Positions 1-9,198 of a stretch of DNA of 64,000 nt are shown here, one piece after another. Every line of letters begins with the position of its first letter. Position 1 is the first letter of the stretch. Under the pieces are notes generated by a model. That model saw only the letters and a program-made list of their open reading frames with translations, did no database searches and was not told where the DNA came from. Source of the stretch: Pseudovibrio sp. Alg231-02 (GTDB lineage Bacteria > Pseudomonadota > Alphaproteobacteria > Rhizobiales > Stappiaceae); contig NZ_FREX01000008.1 of the NCBI RefSeq assembly GCF_900143565.1, positions 66,540 to 130,539 on the forward strand, in the 5' to 3' direction. Made by a program: the position numbers and the translations under genes.

Positions 1-104
1 CCATGAATGTACTTCATGCGAGAAGGTTTGTTTCAGGCAATGATTTAAGGTGTTGGCACTCTGAAGAGGCACTGAAGCAAACCCCTGGAGACTTGTTGAT
101 GCAC

Positions 105-134
105 AAAAAAAGCAGCTTCCCTGAAGAGGCTGCC
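105..134 (-). terminator. Intrinsic terminator of the first minus-strand gene
   Basis: Read on the minus strand, a GCAGC/GCTGC stem with a short inner TTC/GAA pairing is followed by seven T residues (positions 105-111). It lies about 50 bp past the stop codon of the gene at 182-1447. The remaining bases 1-104 show no gene that I can support. Confidence 0.6.
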
Positions 135-181
135 TTCTTTGTCTGGTAGCTCTTGAATTGCCTTGATGGTTCAGGATTGAG

Positions 182-1447
182 CTACTTCACACCCCAGATG
201 GTCAGTTTGACCTGTTGGTTTTCGCCGATGAGGGCTACGACGAAGTTTGCGTTGTAGTTCTGAATGGGGCGAAACTCAGCGATGGCGACGTCGTAGTATT
301 TGCCGTTGATGCGGCCTGAGGTGTCTTTGTCATAGGTGGTGCCAGCGTGATCCCATAGGTGGACCTCCATTCGCTGTTTGCCGCGGTTTTTCGGGTTTCT
401 TTTGCAGAAGGTGTCAAAGCCCAGGTGGCTGCTGACCAGATAGTTGCCATTGCCGATCACTTCTACGGCGACTTCCTTTGCGACGCCTCCGCTGCCCTGA
501 AACTCACGCTCAGCCCTTCGGCGGAGGTACTGGGTGCCGTCGGTTCCAATATCCCATTCGATTAGCTTGCCACGCCCATGGGGTTCTTTATGAATGGTCT
601 GGCCCAAACATTTATGCCCTGTTTTGAACTCACTGGGGCCTTTGCTTGTTGATAGGGTGATCCATCGGCCATTCGGAGTGCCATCGGCAGCAGTAATTGC
701 GGCTTTCTGAATTTGGCCCATGCTTACAAGTGTTGGTCCGCGTTCGATCACAGATGCGTTCTGGCGTTTGCGCAGTCGAGTAACTCGCAGTTTTCCATCA
801 CCATCGCGGAAGGCGAGGAGATTTGCGGTTCCGTCACTCATGGTGAGTTGGTCGGCGGAGCCGGCAAAATTATATATGCCGCGACGGTCGAGTGCTTTTT
901 CAGTCGGGATGTCTTCTGCTTGCTTCACTTTGAAGGCTTGTGCAAACAAGGTGCCGTTCTTTCGTTGAGCGACGACCATGGCAGCTGAGCCAGAGCTTGC
1001 AGAGGTTACTTCTGTAACTTCCGGGCCGGAGCGAAAACCACGATATGTGATTTCCCCGTTTCCTGTGATCTTCCAGAGAATGACCCTGAGCTTGTTGCCT
1101 CCATCAATGACGGGCGTGATGAAATGGGTGTCGTCGATCTTTGCGACGGAAACACTGCGCGCTTTGCCTCGATTGACCAGATCTACTGGTGTTGTGACAT
1201 TGGACTGCCATGTAGAGATAACGAGATTATCTGCTGAGTCTGATGCGACGAGGATGTATCCAAGAGATCCGTTAGCATCATAGCTTGCCGCCTCAATTTC
1301 TTTGGCGAGAAACGGAAAGGTATAGGATGTCTTTTCATACGAGACGTGAGGTTTGAATTCTTCGAGTTTATGCAGTGAGGCTGAAGTGGCTGATGTTGCG
1401 CACAGACACAGTGCAGCCAGCAGAGCCAGCGCTTTTACTTTGAACAT
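182..1447 (-). CDS. Exported protein of unknown function, repeated beta-strand/Trp units
   Basis: This is a 421-residue protein that I do not recognise. It begins with a typical Sec signal peptide (Lys-containing start, then an Ala/Leu-rich core; likely cleavage near residue 23, after ATSA-TSA). The mature part carries short strand-like units, mostly of the form L-x-hydrophobic-x-x-W and often followed by a turn with Gly or Asp, near residues 74-80, 119-125, 166-172, 219-225, 294-300, 360-366 and 412-418. This spacing of about 45-75 residues resembles the blades of a beta-propeller, which is inference. Two cysteines (about 280 and 348) could form a disulfide in the periplasm. The gene has its own terminator downstream and lies 183 bp downstream of another exported-protein gene on the same strand. 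Function unknown; the gene call itself is strong because of length, signal peptide and lack of a better frame. Confidence 0.75.
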   Translation of the reverse strand: MFKVKALALLAALCLCATSATSASLHKLEEFKPHVSYEKTSYTFPFLAKEIEAASYDANGSLGYILVASDSADNLVISTWQSNVTTPVDLVNRGKARSVSVAKIDDTHFITPVIDGGNKLRVILWKITGNGEITYRGFRSGPEVTEVTSASSGSAAMVVAQRKNGTLFAQAFKVKQAEDIPTEKALDRRGIYNFAGSADQLTMSDGTANLLAFRDGDGKLRVTRLRKRQNASVIERGPTLVSMGQIQKAAITAADGTPNGRWITLSTSKGPSEFKTGHKCLGQTIHKEPHGRGKLIEWDIGTDGTQYLRRRAEREFQGSGGVAKEVAVEVIGNGNYLVSSHLGFDTFCKRNPKNRGKQRMEVHLWDHAGTTYDKDTSGRINGKYYDVAIAEFRPIQNYNANFVVALIGENQQVKLTIWGVK

Positions 1448-1583
1448 TCTGGAGCTCCCAAAAGGACAAATTTGCGGGTGAGCAGAAATGAATTTTTGAG
1501 GCTACTTTAACTGTGTATGTAGCAGGAATAATCTCTCACTTGTGGGGAGTTAATCCTGACGAGGGAGATTGGGGGGCATTTGC

Positions 1584-1616
1584 TGTATTGGCCCCAAATG
1601 GTCTGAGGCCAATACA
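1584..1616 (-). terminator. Stem-loop downstream of the peptidoglycan-binding protein gene
   Basis: A perfect 10-bp inverted repeat (TGTATTGGCC ... GGCCAATACA) with a 13-base loop lies just past the stop codon of the minus-strand gene at 1631-2743. There is no strong T run on the minus strand, so it may be a weak terminator or a 3' end stabiliser. Confidence 0.45.
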
Positions 1617-1630
1617 AAGGCATAGGCTGA

Positions 1631-2743
1631 TCAGAACTTTAGCTCATCCGCGGCTTCGGATTTGGTTTGGAAAATGCCGGTTTGCTCTTCCTCTGCGAGT
1701 TGGATGGGGTGACCGTCGTAGAGGGTGATGCGCATGGACTTGAGGTTGCGGGTGCCTTCTAGCTCAATGGCGTAGAAGTTGCGGCAGTTTTCGGTAAGTG
1801 TCAGAAGCGTTTCAGGGTCGGATGGATTGGCCTCTGCAGGTGCTAATAAACTAGCCCCATCGCCACTGTGGTGCTCCAGGCAGGTTTTGGAGCTGGACGT
1901 TGCCATCTTTTTGAAGCGGGTGAGGTTGGGGTAGGCCTCTGCCAGTTTGGTTAGGACTGCAGATCTTGGGGCGGCAGTCTTGAAGCTCACAGTGCGGCTC
2001 AGTCCGTAGATGATGTTTCCAACCTTACTGACGCTGACGGTTTCCTCAAGGTTCTTGGTTGCTTTCTTGCAGATGGTCAGTCCGGTTGTCTCCACGCACT
2101 CCTCATAGCCTTCTGTCTTTAGAAAGCCCGCAGTTTCGTCACTGCGCATGCCAGTGATCAGACCGTAAATGTTGGGTGGATTTTTGGGGTCCAGCGCAAG
2201 CTTGTTTTCTTTTGGGATTCTGACTGTTGCTTTTTCCGCCTCCGAATACCCGCCAGGATTAGATTGGGGCAGAGGTGGTTGAGCTGGTGTTGGTTGCGCC
2301 TGATCGATCTGGGTTTTCTGATAGCGTTTCTTTTGCGTGCGGGTGTAAAGCTCTTCCAGTTGAGACTGTGTAAGCCGCCCGGTTGCCACGTAACCAAGGG
2401 TGCTTTGAAATCTGCCTATTGCGCGCAAGGTGCGTTTACCAGCTACACCATCTGGAAAACCGGCGTTGTAGCCAAGCAGATTGAGGCGATACTGGACGTC
2501 TTTCAGCTGAATGCGACTGAGAGCCACTGTTTGCTGGGTTGCGATGCGGGGAATGCTGCGCGCCTGCTGGGATTGAGCGGTGACGACATGTGGGGTTGGT
2601 TGTTGAGTTGCATCGATGATCGTGTTTCCGATCGCTCTTACACCGAGCCCGATGATGAAGTCCCCTGTATCAGCCTGAGTGGGTGAGGGGATTGCGACAG
2701 CTGTTGTTGCTACGAGAGCAAGCGCTTTGAAAAATGTGCCCAT
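1631..2743 (-). CDS. Exported protein with peptidoglycan-binding domain (PG_binding_1-like)
   Basis: This 370-residue protein starts with a signal peptide (MGTFFKALALVATTAVA, likely cut after residue 24, near TQA-D). Residues of about 78-134 look like a PG_binding_1 domain: L-K-D-V-Q-Y-R-L-N-L-L-G-Y, then F-P-D-G-V-A-G-K-R-T, then I-x-x-F-Q and a final L-T-x-x-Q-L. A Pro/Gln-rich linker (about 140-165) leads to a C-terminal part of about 200 residues with paired cysteines that I do not recognise. Binding to the cell wall is known for the domain family; what the C-terminal part does is unknown. No catalytic wall-hydrolase motif is visible, so an anchoring or scaffold role is more likely than an enzyme. 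Confidence 0.75.
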   Translation of the reverse strand: MGTFFKALALVATTAVAIPSPTQADTGDFIIGLGVRAIGNTIIDATQQPTPHVVTAQSQQARSIPRIATQQTVALSRIQLKDVQYRLNLLGYNAGFPDGVAGKRTLRAIGRFQSTLGYVATGRLTQSQLEELYTRTQKKRYQKTQIDQAQPTPAQPPLPQSNPGGYSEAEKATVRIPKENKLALDPKNPPNIYGLITGMRSDETAGFLKTEGYEECVETTGLTICKKATKNLEETVSVSKVGNIIYGLSRTVSFKTAAPRSAVLTKLAEAYPNLTRFKKMATSSSKTCLEHHSGDGASLLAPAEANPSDPETLLTLTENCRNFYAIELEGTRNLKSMRITLYDGHPIQLAEEEQTGIFQTKSEAADELKF

Positions 2744-3057
2744 AAAACCGGTCCTTGAAATGAATTGGACTGTCGACTTTTTTGTATTTTGATTGAGATG
2801 ATTGTTCCTGACTTTATCGCAGGAGCCGCCCCGCGCTAAGTAGAATTACGAGATTTGACTTTTTTGAGGCGGTTTTCGAATTTTCATTGATGGCGAATAA
2901 GATTTTTTTCAGGGCTAGCCAAAAAGTCCTTGAGTCCAGAAGGGGATAAAATGGGTGATATGCAGTCTTGTTTTCCACATCTGAACGCATTTCGAGGCCA
3001 ATTTTCACAGTGAAAACAAGTTATTCAGGAAAAACTCGCAAAGTCGATCCAACTTCG
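2744..3057. other. Intergenic stretch upstream of the tRNA promoter
   Basis: These 314 bp lie between the start of the minus-strand wall-binding protein and the promoter of the tRNA-Asp operon. The minus-strand promoter of the former must lie here but I see no convincing consensus. An open frame of 64 codons on the minus strand has no domain or ribosome site support. Confidence 0.5.
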
Positions 3058-3087
3058 CTTGACTTGGACCCGCCCCCGCCGTAAATC
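3058..3087 (+). promoter_or_regulatory. Promoter of the tRNA-Asp operon
   Basis: CTTGAC (3058-3063), with TTGACT as the -35 hexamer at 3059-3064, is followed by a 17-base spacer and TAAATC at 3082-3087 as the -10. The CTTGAC start is typical of alphaproteobacterial stable-RNA promoters. The first tRNA begins 36 bp downstream of the -10. Confidence 0.65.
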
Positions 3088-3123
3088 AGCGCCACCAACA
3101 ACGACACAACGTTGCTGACCCAA

Positions 3124-3200
3124 GCGGGTGTAGCTCAGTTGGTTAGAGTGCCGGCCTGTCACGCCGGAGGTCGCGGGTTCGAGTCCCGTCACTCGCGCCA
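3124..3200 (+). tRNA. tRNA-Asp (GTC), copy 1 of 4
   Basis: A 77-base cloverleaf: acceptor GCGGGTG pairs with CACTCGC, discriminator G, and the CCA end is encoded. The anticodon loop CTGTCAC carries GTC, reading the Asp codons GAC and GAU. The T arm contains GGTTCGAGTCC. It is followed directly by a small hairpin (CTTTTCCT...AGGAGAAG) in the spacer. Confidence 0.97.
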
Positions 3201-3260
3201 CTTTTCCTTAGGAGAAGCGGCGCAGGAAAGCAAAGTGTTGTTGAAGGTAGTTTGGATTGA

Positions 3261-3337
3261 GCGGGTGTAGCTCAGTTGGTTAGAGTGCCGGCCTGTCACG
3301 CCGGAGGTCGCGGGTTCGAGTCCCGTCACTCGCGCCA
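3261..3337 (+). tRNA. tRNA-Asp (GTC), copy 2 of 4
   Basis: This copy is identical base for base to the copy at 3124-3200, including the encoded CCA. It lies 60 bp after copy 1. The following spacer again opens with a hairpin (CTTCCC...GGGAAG). Confidence 0.97.
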
Positions 3338-3382
3338 CTTCCCTTGGGAAGAGGTGTTCAGTCCAAGCAAACTGTTATAGCT

Positions 3383-3459
3383 GCGGGTGTAGCTCAGTTG
3401 GTTAGAGTGCCGGCCTGTCACGCCGGAGGTCGCGGGTTCGAGTCCCGTCACTCGCGCCA
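3383..3459 (+). tRNA. tRNA-Asp (GTC), copy 3 of 4
   Basis: This copy is identical to the others and lies 45 bp after copy 2. The following spacer opens with the hairpin CTTCTC-TTT-GAGAAG. Confidence 0.97.
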
Positions 3460-3506
3460 CTTCTCTTTGAGAAGTAGCTGCTATAACAAACACATAAATG
3501 AGAGTT

Positions 3507-3583
3507 GCGGGTGTAGCTCAGTTGGTTAGAGTGCCGGCCTGTCACGCCGGAGGTCGCGGGTTCGAGTCCCGTCACTCGCGCCA
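3507..3583 (+). tRNA. tRNA-Asp (GTC), copy 4 of 4
   Basis: This is the last identical copy, 47 bp after copy 3 and followed by a strong terminator. The four genes probably form one precursor that is cut between copies. Confidence 0.97.
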
Positions 3584-3599
3584 CTTTCATTTACTACGA

Positions 3600-3637
3600 A
3601 AAGCACGGTGTTCGCTTTAAATAGCGCACCGTGCTTT
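3600..3637 (+). terminator. Terminator of the tRNA-Asp operon
   Basis: An 11-bp stem (AAAGCACGGTG with CACCGTGCTTT) carries an inner CGCT/AGCG extension. It ends in TTT-C-G-T, so the U run is short. Its position just after the last tRNA fits transcription termination. Confidence 0.65.
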
Positions 3638-4245
3638 CGTGTATTCTGGCTCATCTTCTCTGAGCTTTATTGCATTATCTGCCCATGTCTTTTGCCAAAG
3701 CTTTGCTGTCTTATAATTAGGGTAGGGGAGCTGTCTTAAATCGCGGATTTAGCGGACAAGTTTTTGCGGGCAGGGACTTAAAGTGTAGCAAGTAGTGCAG
3801 GCCCATGGGTATTGCCCCGCGACTCTTCAATTGAGACATTTTGACTATTTACGCAGAACTACGCAGGAAAATGCACCAATTTTATTGTCCGATTTTAAGT
3901 CTTGAGTAGTTTTCCCAAGCAATTGTTAGAAAACGTCATTTTTCTATTTTAATATGAGTATTGTACTCATAATATATATCTCTAGGTTTTTAGCGGCTTT
4001 TTAGTGCCCGCCTCTCGAGAATGTGATCTTCTCGCGGCGTAAGGCACTCTTTCCGACCCGATTTACTCCGTTGTAAGGTCTTGCGCAGATGGTGGGGCTA
4101 AGCTAATCGTGCGTTGCGGTGCGACTAGATACACCGGATCCTAGGGTGTCCTTCCAAATCTTACGCCCTACTTTCTGCCGTGTGTGCAGTGCACCAAGAG
4201 TTTTATTGGTCGCATGACCTGTTACGTCCAGGGACGGATATACAA
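3638..4245. other. Long non-coding leader region of the complex I operon
   Basis: About 600 bp separate the tRNA terminator from nuoA. I see no credible gene in it. It contains an inverted repeat at 3953-3971, listed separately, and a CGAGAA...TTCTCG stem near 4014-4033. A weak promoter-like pair, TTGCGC-N17-TAATCG, lies near 4081-4110. The nuo promoter and its control sites are expected here. Confidence 0.5.
3953..3971. promoter_or_regulatory. Inverted repeat, possible operator upstream of nuo
   Basis: TATGAGTA-TTG-TACTCATA is a perfect 8-3-8 inverted repeat in an AT-rich stretch, about 275 bp before the nuoA start. Its form fits a dimeric repressor or activator site; the protein is unknown. 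Confidence 0.35.
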
Positions 4246-4611
4246 ATGGAAGACCTCCTCAGGGAGTACATCCCGATTGTCGTCTTTATCGGTGTTGCCC
4301 TCGTTATTGGCCTCGCGCTTCTCATTGCCCCGTTTATCGTAGCTTTCAAGAATCCAGATTCTGAGAAGCTCTCCGCTTACGAGTGCGGCTTTAATGCCTT
4401 TGATGACGCGCGTATGAAATTCGACATCCGGTTTTATCTGGTATCGATCCTCTTCATCATCTTTGATCTCGAAGTTGCTTTCCTCTTCCCATGGGCTGTT
4501 GCTTATGGCGGACTGGGCTGGTTTGGCTTCGTTTCCATGATGATCTTCCTGGGCGTGCTCACGATTGGGTTCATCTATGAATGGAAGAAGGGAGCGCTGG
4601 AATGGGATTGA
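4246..4611 (+). CDS. nuoA: NADH-quinone oxidoreductase subunit A
   Basis: NuoA is a small membrane subunit of respiratory complex I, at the junction of the quinone site and the proton-pumping arm. The 121-residue protein has three membrane segments and the family motif around [19 protein letters not shown] chose the ATG at 4246 because GGGACGG lies 8 bases upstream and the product starts [10 protein letters not shown] as in relatives; an in-frame start at 4180 would add 22 atypical residues. It is the first gene of the 14-subunit nuo operon, and its last 10 bases overlap nuoB, which suggests translational coupling. Confidence 0.96.
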   Translation: MEDLLREYIPIVVFIGVALVIGLALLIAPFIVAFKNPDSEKLSAYECGFNAFDDARMKFDIRFYLVSILFIIFDLEVAFLFPWAVAYGGLGWFGFVSMMIFLGVLTIGFIYEWKKGALEWD

Positions 4612-5186
4612 TCTCTGACGGCTCCAAGCCTCTTGTCTCTGAAGCTCCAAAAGGGATCATTGATCCCAACACAGGCCGCCCGGTGGGCGAAAATGATCCG
4701 TTCTTCATGAATGTGAACAACGAGCTTTCTGACAAAGGTTTTCTGGTTACTTCCAGTGAAAGTCTGATTCAGTGGGCACGTACCGGTTCGCTCATGTGGA
4801 TGACGTTTGGTCTTGCTTGTTGTGCAGTGGAAATGATGCAGATGTCGATGCCGCGTTATGACGCAGAGCGTTTCGGCTTTGCTCCTCGTGGCTCCCCACG
4901 TCAGTCTGACGTGATGATTGTTGCAGGAACACTGACCAACAAAATGGCACCTGCGCTGCGTAAGGTTTACGACCAGATGCCAGAGCCTCGCTATGTGATC
5001 TCCATGGGATCATGTGCAAATGGCGGCGGTTACTACCACTATTCCTATTCTGTTGTACGCGGATGTGACCGGGTTGTTCCGGTTGATATCTATGTGCCGG
5101 GTTGTCCTCCAACTGCTGAAGCGCTGCTTTATGGTGTGCTGCTGCTGCAGAAGAAGATCCGCCGTACGGGTACGATTGAAAGATAA
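4602..5186 (+). CDS. nuoB: NADH-quinone oxidoreductase subunit B
   Basis: NuoB holds iron-sulfur cluster N2, the last electron carrier before ubiquinone, in the peripheral arm of complex I. In the 194-residue product the cluster ligands are visible as C73-C74 (in L-A-C-C-A-V-E-M-M), C138 (M-G-S-C-A-N-G-G-G) and C168 (V-P-G-C-P-P). The start at 4602 lies inside the end of nuoA with GGGAG just upstream; an earlier in-frame ATG at 4581 would add seven residues. The N-terminal extension of about 45 residues before the conserved core is common in alphaproteobacteria. Confidence 0.96.
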   Translation: MGLISDGSKPLVSEAPKGIIDPNTGRPVGENDPFFMNVNNELSDKGFLVTSSESLIQWARTGSLMWMTFGLACCAVEMMQMSMPRYDAERFGFAPRGSPRQSDVMIVAGTLTNKMAPALRKVYDQMPEPRYVISMGSCANGGGYYHYSYSVVRGCDRVVPVDIYVPGCPPTAEALLYGVLLLQKKIRRTGTIER

Positions 5187-5286
5187 ATTACAGGTCGTGC
5201 ACTTTCGTGGTGCGCGGCCTTATCGACATTGCTGGCATGGGGTTCCTTGCCATTTGTGAGATGTCCAACCTATAGGAAACAAGGTA

Positions 5287-5889
5287 ATGGACGAGACGCT
5301 TAGCGAACTCGGTGAATTTATCGAGCTAACGCTTGGAGACAAAGTTAAGGGCTGGTCGGTTGCTTATGGCGATCTGGCCCTTAATGTGTCCCATGATCAG
5401 ATTATCAATGTTTTGCGTTTCCTGCGCGATGACGCGCGGTGCGGCTTTGTAGCATTGGTTGATATTTGCGGTGTGGACTGGCCAGCTCGGGAAAAACGTT
5501 TCGACGTTGTGTACCACCTGCTTTCCCCCGTTCAGAACTTGCGCGTTCGCGTGAAGGTTCAGACAGATGAGGCCACTCCGGTTCCTTCTGTTATCTCCAT
5601 TTTCAAGGGTGCTGAATGGTTTGAACGTGAAGCCTACGATATGTACGGCATTCTGTTCACCGGTAACCCGGATCTGCGGCGCTTGCTGACTGACTACGGT
5701 TTTGACGGTTTCCCGCTTCGCAAGGATTTTCCTCTGACAGGTTATGTAGAGGTTCGTTATGACGACACCAAGAAGCGTGTTGTTTATGAGCCTGTGCAGC
5801 TTACTCAGGAATTCCGTAGTTTTGATTTCCTCTCACCATGGGAAGGTACTGACTATGTGCTTCCTGGTGATGAAAAAGCATCGAACTGA
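5287..5889 (+). CDS. nuoC: NADH-quinone oxidoreductase subunit C
   Basis: NuoC is the 30-kDa peripheral subunit of complex I that packs against NuoD near the quinone site. The 200-residue protein has the 30-kDa signature [12 protein letters not shown] at about residues 117-128 and ends with the usual F-R-x-F-D-F-x-S-P-W-E-G. AGGAAACAAGG precedes the ATG. The 100-bp gap after nuoB holds an imperfect hairpin (CGTGCAC...GTGCGCG) but no gene. NuoC and NuoD are separate here, not fused as in E. coli. Confidence 0.96.
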   Translation: MDETLSELGEFIELTLGDKVKGWSVAYGDLALNVSHDQIINVLRFLRDDARCGFVALVDICGVDWPAREKRFDVVYHLLSPVQNLRVRVKVQTDEATPVPSVISIFKGAEWFEREAYDMYGILFTGNPDLRRLLTDYGFDGFPLRKDFPLTGYVEVRYDDTKKRVVYEPVQLTQEFRSFDFLSPWEGTDYVLPGDEKASN

Positions 5890-5903
5890 GGCACGGGTAG
5901 AGA

Positions 5904-7088
5904 ATGGCTGAGGCTCAGGTACGAAACTTTAATATTAACTTTGGTCCGCAGCACCCTGCGGCGCACGGTGTGCTTCGTCTGGTTCTTGAACTGGACGGTG
6001 AGGTGGTCACTCGCGTTGATCCGCACATCGGTCTGCTGCACCGGGGTACTGAAAAACTGATCGAGCACAAGACCTATCTTCAGGCTGTGCCTTACTTCGA
6101 CCGGTTGGACTATGTAGCACCAATGAATCAGGAGCATGCTTTTGCTCTTGCAGTTGAACGCTTGCTGGGCATTGAAGTGCCAAAGCGCGGTCAGCTGATC
6201 CGTGTGCTTTACTCTGAAATTGGACGTTTGCTGTCACACCTTTTGAACGTGACCACGCAGGCGATGGATGTTGGTGCATTGACACCGCCGCTGTGGGGCT
6301 TTGAGCCTCGCGAAGAGCTTATGGCGTTTTATGAGCGCGGTTGTGGTGCTCGTATGCACGCGGCTTATGTGCGTCCGGGCGGCGTGCATCAGGATCTTCC
6401 TGCTCAGTTGCTTGAGGATATGTGGAACTGGTGTGATCCGTTCCTCAAAACCCTTGACGACATTGAAGGCCTTCTGACTGACAACCGTATCTTCAAACAG
6501 CGTAACGTTGATATCGGCGTTGTTGATCTTGATGAAGCCTGGGCTATGGGCTTCTCCGGTGTGATGGTTCGTGGTTCCGGTGCGAAGTGGGATTTGCGCA
6601 AGTCGCAGCCTTACGAGTGCTACGATGAGATGGAATTCGACATTGCAATCGGTAAGAACGGTGACTGTTACGACCGTTACCTGATCCGCATGTTTGAGAT
6701 GCACCAGTCTGTTCGCATCATTAAGCAGTGTCTGGAGATGCTGGGTAAGGAAACTGGCCCTGTTTCTTCTGCCGATGGTAAAGTGGTTCCACCAAAGCGT
6801 GGTGAAATGAAGCGCTCCATGGAAGCTCTGATCCATCACTTCAAGCTTTACACCGAGGGTTATAAAGTCCCTGAAGGCGAGATTTATGCAGCCGTTGAGG
6901 CGCCAAAAGGCGAATTCGGCGTGTATCTCGTTTCTGATGGAACCAATAAGCCTTACCGCTGCAAGATCAAGGCTCCTGGCTTTGCTCACCTGCAGGCGTT
7001 GGATTACCTGTGCCGCGGCCATATGTTGGCTGACGTTGCCGCTGTCATCGGTTCCATCGATATCGTATTTGGGGAGATTGACCGGTAA
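5904..7088 (+). CDS. nuoD: NADH-quinone oxidoreductase subunit D
   Basis: NuoD is the 49-kDa subunit that lines the quinone-binding cavity of complex I and descends from the large subunit of NiFe hydrogenases. The 394-residue protein shows [11 protein letters not shown] near the N-terminus, L-H-R-G-T-E-K and a C-terminal D-I-V-F-G-E-I-D-R, all typical. Its length is normal. Its stop codon overlaps the nuoE start by one base (TAATG). Confidence 0.97.
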   Translation: MAEAQVRNFNINFGPQHPAAHGVLRLVLELDGEVVTRVDPHIGLLHRGTEKLIEHKTYLQAVPYFDRLDYVAPMNQEHAFALAVERLLGIEVPKRGQLIRVLYSEIGRLLSHLLNVTTQAMDVGALTPPLWGFEPREELMAFYERGCGARMHAAYVRPGGVHQDLPAQLLEDMWNWCDPFLKTLDDIEGLLTDNRIFKQRNVDIGVVDLDEAWAMGFSGVMVRGSGAKWDLRKSQPYECYDEMEFDIAIGKNGDCYDRYLIRMFEMHQSVRIIKQCLEMLGKETGPVSSADGKVVPPKRGEMKRSMEALIHHFKLYTEGYKVPEGEIYAAVEAPKGEFGVYLVSDGTNKPYRCKIKAPGFAHLQALDYLCRGHMLADVAAVIGSIDIVFGEIDR

Positions 7089-7888
7089 TGTCAGTGCGTC
7101 GTCTTCATCACGAACAGCCAGAGTCTTTTGAGTTCTCTCCAGAAAATCTGGAATGGGCGAATAAGGTTATCGCGCGTTACCCAGAAGGGCGTCAGGCTTC
7201 TGCTGTCGTACCAATTCTGTGGCGTGCGCAAGAGCAGGTTGGTTGGGTGACCGAGCCAGCGATCCGTGCGATCTCTGAAATGCTCGATATGCCTCGCATC
7301 CGTGTTCTGGAAGTGGCTACCTTCTACACCATGTTCCAGCTGCAGCCGGTCGGTAAAAAAGCACACATTCAGGTGTGTGGTACGACCCCTTGTCAGCTGC
7401 GTGGTTCTGAAGAGCTTATCAAAGTTTGTAAAAGCAAGATCTCTGAGACCCCTCATACCCTTTCCGAAGATGGAAACTTCTCCTGGGAAGAGGTTGAGTG
7501 CCTTGGTGCTTGTGTAAACGCGCCGATGGTGCAGATCTTCAAAGACTTCTATGAGGATCTGGATGTTGAGAAGTTTGAAAAGCTTCTTGATGACATTGCA
7601 GGCGGAAAGCCGGTTCTGCCGGGCCCTCAGGGTGTTGACCGTATATTCGCGGCGCCAGAGGGTGGTCCAACCACATTGCTGAACATTGAGGACACCACAA
7701 AGGGTGCACCTCAGGAAGCTATCGTTGTTGACGGTTCCGATGCAGCGTCACGGCACCATGCAGGTGCTGCTCTGAATACTGGCGGTGCTGGTTATACTGG
7801 TGTTCCTCGTCCAGCTGAGGCTGGTGTTGCGGAGTTCTTGGAGAGCCACCGCAAAGCTCAGGAAGCCAAAGCGAAAGGTGAGGGGTAA
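7088..7888 (+). CDS. nuoE: NADH-quinone oxidoreductase subunit E
   Basis: NuoE is the 24-kDa subunit of the NADH-oxidising tip of complex I, carrying the 2Fe-2S cluster N1a. The four ligands are visible as C97, C102, C138 and C142 in a thioredoxin-like fold. The protein is 266 residues, about 90 longer than the E. coli form. The extra C-terminal part (from about residue 175) is Ala/Gly/Pro-rich and looks flexible, a common feature in alphaproteobacteria. It is followed by nuoF after 3 bases. Confidence 0.96.
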   Translation: MSVRRLHHEQPESFEFSPENLEWANKVIARYPEGRQASAVVPILWRAQEQVGWVTEPAIRAISEMLDMPRIRVLEVATFYTMFQLQPVGKKAHIQVCGTTPCQLRGSEELIKVCKSKISETPHTLSEDGNFSWEEVECLGACVNAPMVQIFKDFYEDLDVEKFEKLLDDIAGGKPVLPGPQGVDRIFAAPEGGPTTLLNIEDTTKGAPQEAIVVDGSDAASRHHAGAALNTGGAGYTGVPRPAEAGVAEFLESHRKAQEAKAKGEG

Positions 7889-7891
7889 GCG

Positions 7892-9193
7892 ATGCTGAAC
7901 GATTCCGATCGTATCTTCACCAATATCTATGGTCTGCATGACTGGGGGCTCGAAGGAGCTCGTCAGCGCGGGTCATGGTCTGGTACCAAAGACATTATTG
8001 ACAAAGGTCGCAGCTGGATCATTGACGAAATGAAGACTTCCGGTCTTCGTGGTCGTGGTGGTGCGGGCTTTCCGACTGGCCTGAAGTGGTCCTTCATGCC
8101 GAAGGAAAGCGATGGTCGTCCAGCCTATCTCGTGGTCAATGCAGATGAGTCCGAGCCGGGCACCTGTAAAGACCGTGAAATCATGCGTCACGATCCTCAC
8201 CATCTGGTTGAGGGTTGCTTGCTTGCTGGTTTCGCGATGGGTGCTATTGCGGCGTACATTTACGTGCGCGGCGAGTTCATTCGTGAACGTGAGCGCCTGC
8301 AGGCTGCGATTGATCAGGCATATGATGCTGGCCTGATCGGCAAGAACAACAAGAACGGCTACGACTTTGATATCTACGTGCACCACGGTGCAGGGGCTTA
8401 CATCTGCGGTGAAGAAACTGCACTGCTGGAAAGTCTTGAAGGTAAAAAAGGTCAGCCGCGTCTGAAGCCTCCGTTCCCTGCGAACATGGGTATCTATGGC
8501 TGCCCAACCACAGTGAACAACGTGGAATCCATTGCTGTTGCTCCGACCATCTTGCGTCGCGGTGGTGCATGGTTCTCCGGTATTGGCCGCGAAAACAACG
8601 CTGGTACAAAGCTGTTCTGTGTTTCCGGACACGTGAACAAACCTTGTACTGTTGAAGAGTCCATGGGGATTCCGTTCAAAGAGCTGATTGAAAAGCACTG
8701 CGGTGGCATCCGCGGCGGCTGGGACAATCTGCTGGCGGTTATTCCGGGTGGTTCCTCTGTTCCTTGTGTGAAGGGCGAAGAGATCCGCGACGCCAAGATG
8801 GACTTTGACGGTCTGCGCGAAGTTGGCTCTTCTCTGGGTACAGCTGCTGTGATCGTGATGGACAACTCCACGGACATCATCAAAGCGATTGCCCGTCTGT
8901 CCTACTTCTACAAACATGAGAGCTGCGGTCAGTGTACGCCGTGCCGTGAAGGTACGGGCTGGATGTGGCGCGTGATGGAGCGGATGGTCAAGGGCGAGAG
9001 CTCTTATGAAGAAATCGACATGCTGTTCAAAGTAACTAAGCAGGTGGAAGGTCATACGATCTGCGCGCTTGGTGATGCGGCTGCATGGCCTATTCAGGGT
9101 TTGATCAAAAACTTCCGCCCTGTGATTGAAGATCGGATCGATCAATACGTTGCTACGCAGCGCACACCGACCGACAAGATTGCAGCGGAGTAG
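7892..9193 (+). CDS. nuoF: NADH-quinone oxidoreductase subunit F
   Basis: NuoF oxidises NADH using FMN and passes electrons to cluster N3. The 433-residue protein has the NADH/FMN glycine-rich motif [10 protein letters not shown] at residues 54-63, the segment [12 protein letters not shown] at about 167-178, and the 4Fe-4S ligands C345, C348, C351 and C391. The length is normal. It is followed after 5 bases by a pentapeptide-repeat gene rather than directly by nuoG. Confidence 0.97.
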   Translation: MLNDSDRIFTNIYGLHDWGLEGARQRGSWSGTKDIIDKGRSWIIDEMKTSGLRGRGGAGFPTGLKWSFMPKESDGRPAYLVVNADESEPGTCKDREIMRHDPHHLVEGCLLAGFAMGAIAAYIYVRGEFIRERERLQAAIDQAYDAGLIGKNNKNGYDFDIYVHHGAGAYICGEETALLESLEGKKGQPRLKPPFPANMGIYGCPTTVNNVESIAVAPTILRRGGAWFSGIGRENNAGTKLFCVSGHVNKPCTVEESMGIPFKELIEKHCGGIRGGWDNLLAVIPGGSSVPCVKGEEIRDAKMDFDGLREVGSSLGTAAVIVMDNSTDIIKAIARLSYFYKHESCGQCTPCREGTGWMWRVMERMVKGESSYEEIDMLFKVTKQVEGHTICALGDAAAWPIQGLIKNFRPVIEDRIDQYVATQRTPTDKIAAE

Positions 9194-9198
9194 GGGAT

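Noticed and set aside
2814-3008. 64-codon minus-strand frame upstream of the tRNA promoter
   Set aside because: No ribosome site, no domain and an AT-rich composition like non-coding DNA.
3344-3590. Open frames of about 61 codons on both strands across the tRNA cluster
   Set aside because: They are translations of the tRNA-Asp genes themselves and repeat with each copy.
7973-9145. Long minus-strand frames opposite nuoF, and likewise opposite nuoG (9663-11441), nuoN (18681-19682), rnj (20805-21881) and dnaE (29594-31027)
   Set aside because: They are antisense shadows of strongly conserved genes, with no domain and no ribosome sites.
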